Source: Sphaerospermopsis sp. SIO1G1 (lineage in GTDB: Bacteria; Cyanobacteriota; Cyanobacteriia; Cyanobacteriales; Nostocaceae). Taken from it: 64,000 nt of DNA. A program made the translations under genes and the position numbers. The notes under the pieces are model-generated. The model did no database searches, was not told where the DNA came from, and saw only the letters and a program-made list of their open reading frames with translations. How positions within the stretch are numbered: position 1 is the first letter of the stretch; each line of letters opens with the position of its first letter. Positions 63,828-64,000 of this stretch are shown one piece after another. Location of the stretch: assembly GCA_010672785.1 (NCBI GenBank), contig JAAHFX010000003.1, forward strand, positions 62,001 to 126,000, given 5' to 3'.

Positions 63828-64000
63828 ACTATTTACTGATGAAATATTTCTTTACCTTAATCTTAAACATTGTTGCGAATTAATGGGTGGGTATCTACCT
63901 AGAAAATTAAATACTTCTTTGATTGTCACTGAGAACATTCTAAAAAATAGATTTCATCTTTTTTTCATGTCAATTGGAAATAGACAAGTGAAATTGTGAT
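63828..64000. other. Right edge: upstream region of the chelatase gene
   Basis: 173 AT-rich bases with no clear gene; should contain the chelatase promoter. A short plus-strand frame at 63817-63999 overlaps the chelatase start and has no family features. Confidence 0.5.

Overview
The window is chromosomal DNA from a filamentous, probably heterocyst-forming cyanobacterium (Nostocales, Anabaena/Dolichospermum-like). Four things point there: AT-rich coding sequence with many GCGATCGC (HIP1) octamers; long arrays of 7-bp tandem repeats (STRRs) between genes; a phycobilisome linker of the CpcL type and an NDH-1 subunit; and relics of the xisH/xisI gene pair. I cannot name the species. No rRNA, tRNA, CRISPR array, intact insertion sequence or prophage was seen.

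Layout. 1-9 kb: tail of a glycosyltransferase, a CRR6-type NDH-1 assembly factor, a Fur regulator followed by a DUF3685/Ycf55-like protein, ndhF, a thioredoxin-like gene, an unannotated intergenic region that looks like a structured RNA with a strong terminator, an NnrU-family membrane protein and rbcR. 10-16 kb: membrane-anchored Ser/Thr kinase, two tethered solute-binding proteins without a transporter, and a nitroreductase, separated by miniature repeats. 16-28 kb: Crp-like regulator divergent from a stand-alone DALR anticodon-binding protein, HAD phosphatase, PEP-CTERM protein, polA, a broken Uma2 gene, a peroxiredoxin-like protein, a subtilase relative and rpe. 28-38 kb: accessory pocket with Uma2 genes, a CopG-like protein, a small protein made of 19-residue GxRPI repeats, uvrB, a membrane protein, decayed xisH/xisI, a TPR protein and a kinase-FGE fusion. 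38-47.5 kb: acpH-like gene, pyrB, cpcL, a metallophosphoesterase, a ROK kinase and a sucrase/ferredoxin-like protein.

48.6-59.9 kb is the most coherent block. Eleven co-directional genes end in AGE-type epimerase, STAS, glgX, STAS, anti-sigma-type kinase and GAF-PP2C phosphatase. This resembles the icfG (slr1855-slr1861) cluster of Synechocystis, a partner-switching module tied to carbon metabolism. It is followed by a convergent ChlH/BchH-like chelatase gene that carries two repeat-derived insertions inside its reading frame; one is an array of six octanucleotides.

Repeats are the other main theme. At least seven small dispersed families occur: a TAGGGTTTGC element whose first bases form the stop codon of four genes; an approx. 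92-bp AGGACTTACGC element, one copy inserted in another repeat with a visible 6-bp target duplication; a TAGGGTGTGT element; an IS200/IS605-like hairpin element; a small dispersed repeat embedded in heptamer arrays; a GGGTTTAGCA palindrome confined to the icfG region; and an AGTCGGTTTAAACCGACT-type hairpin.
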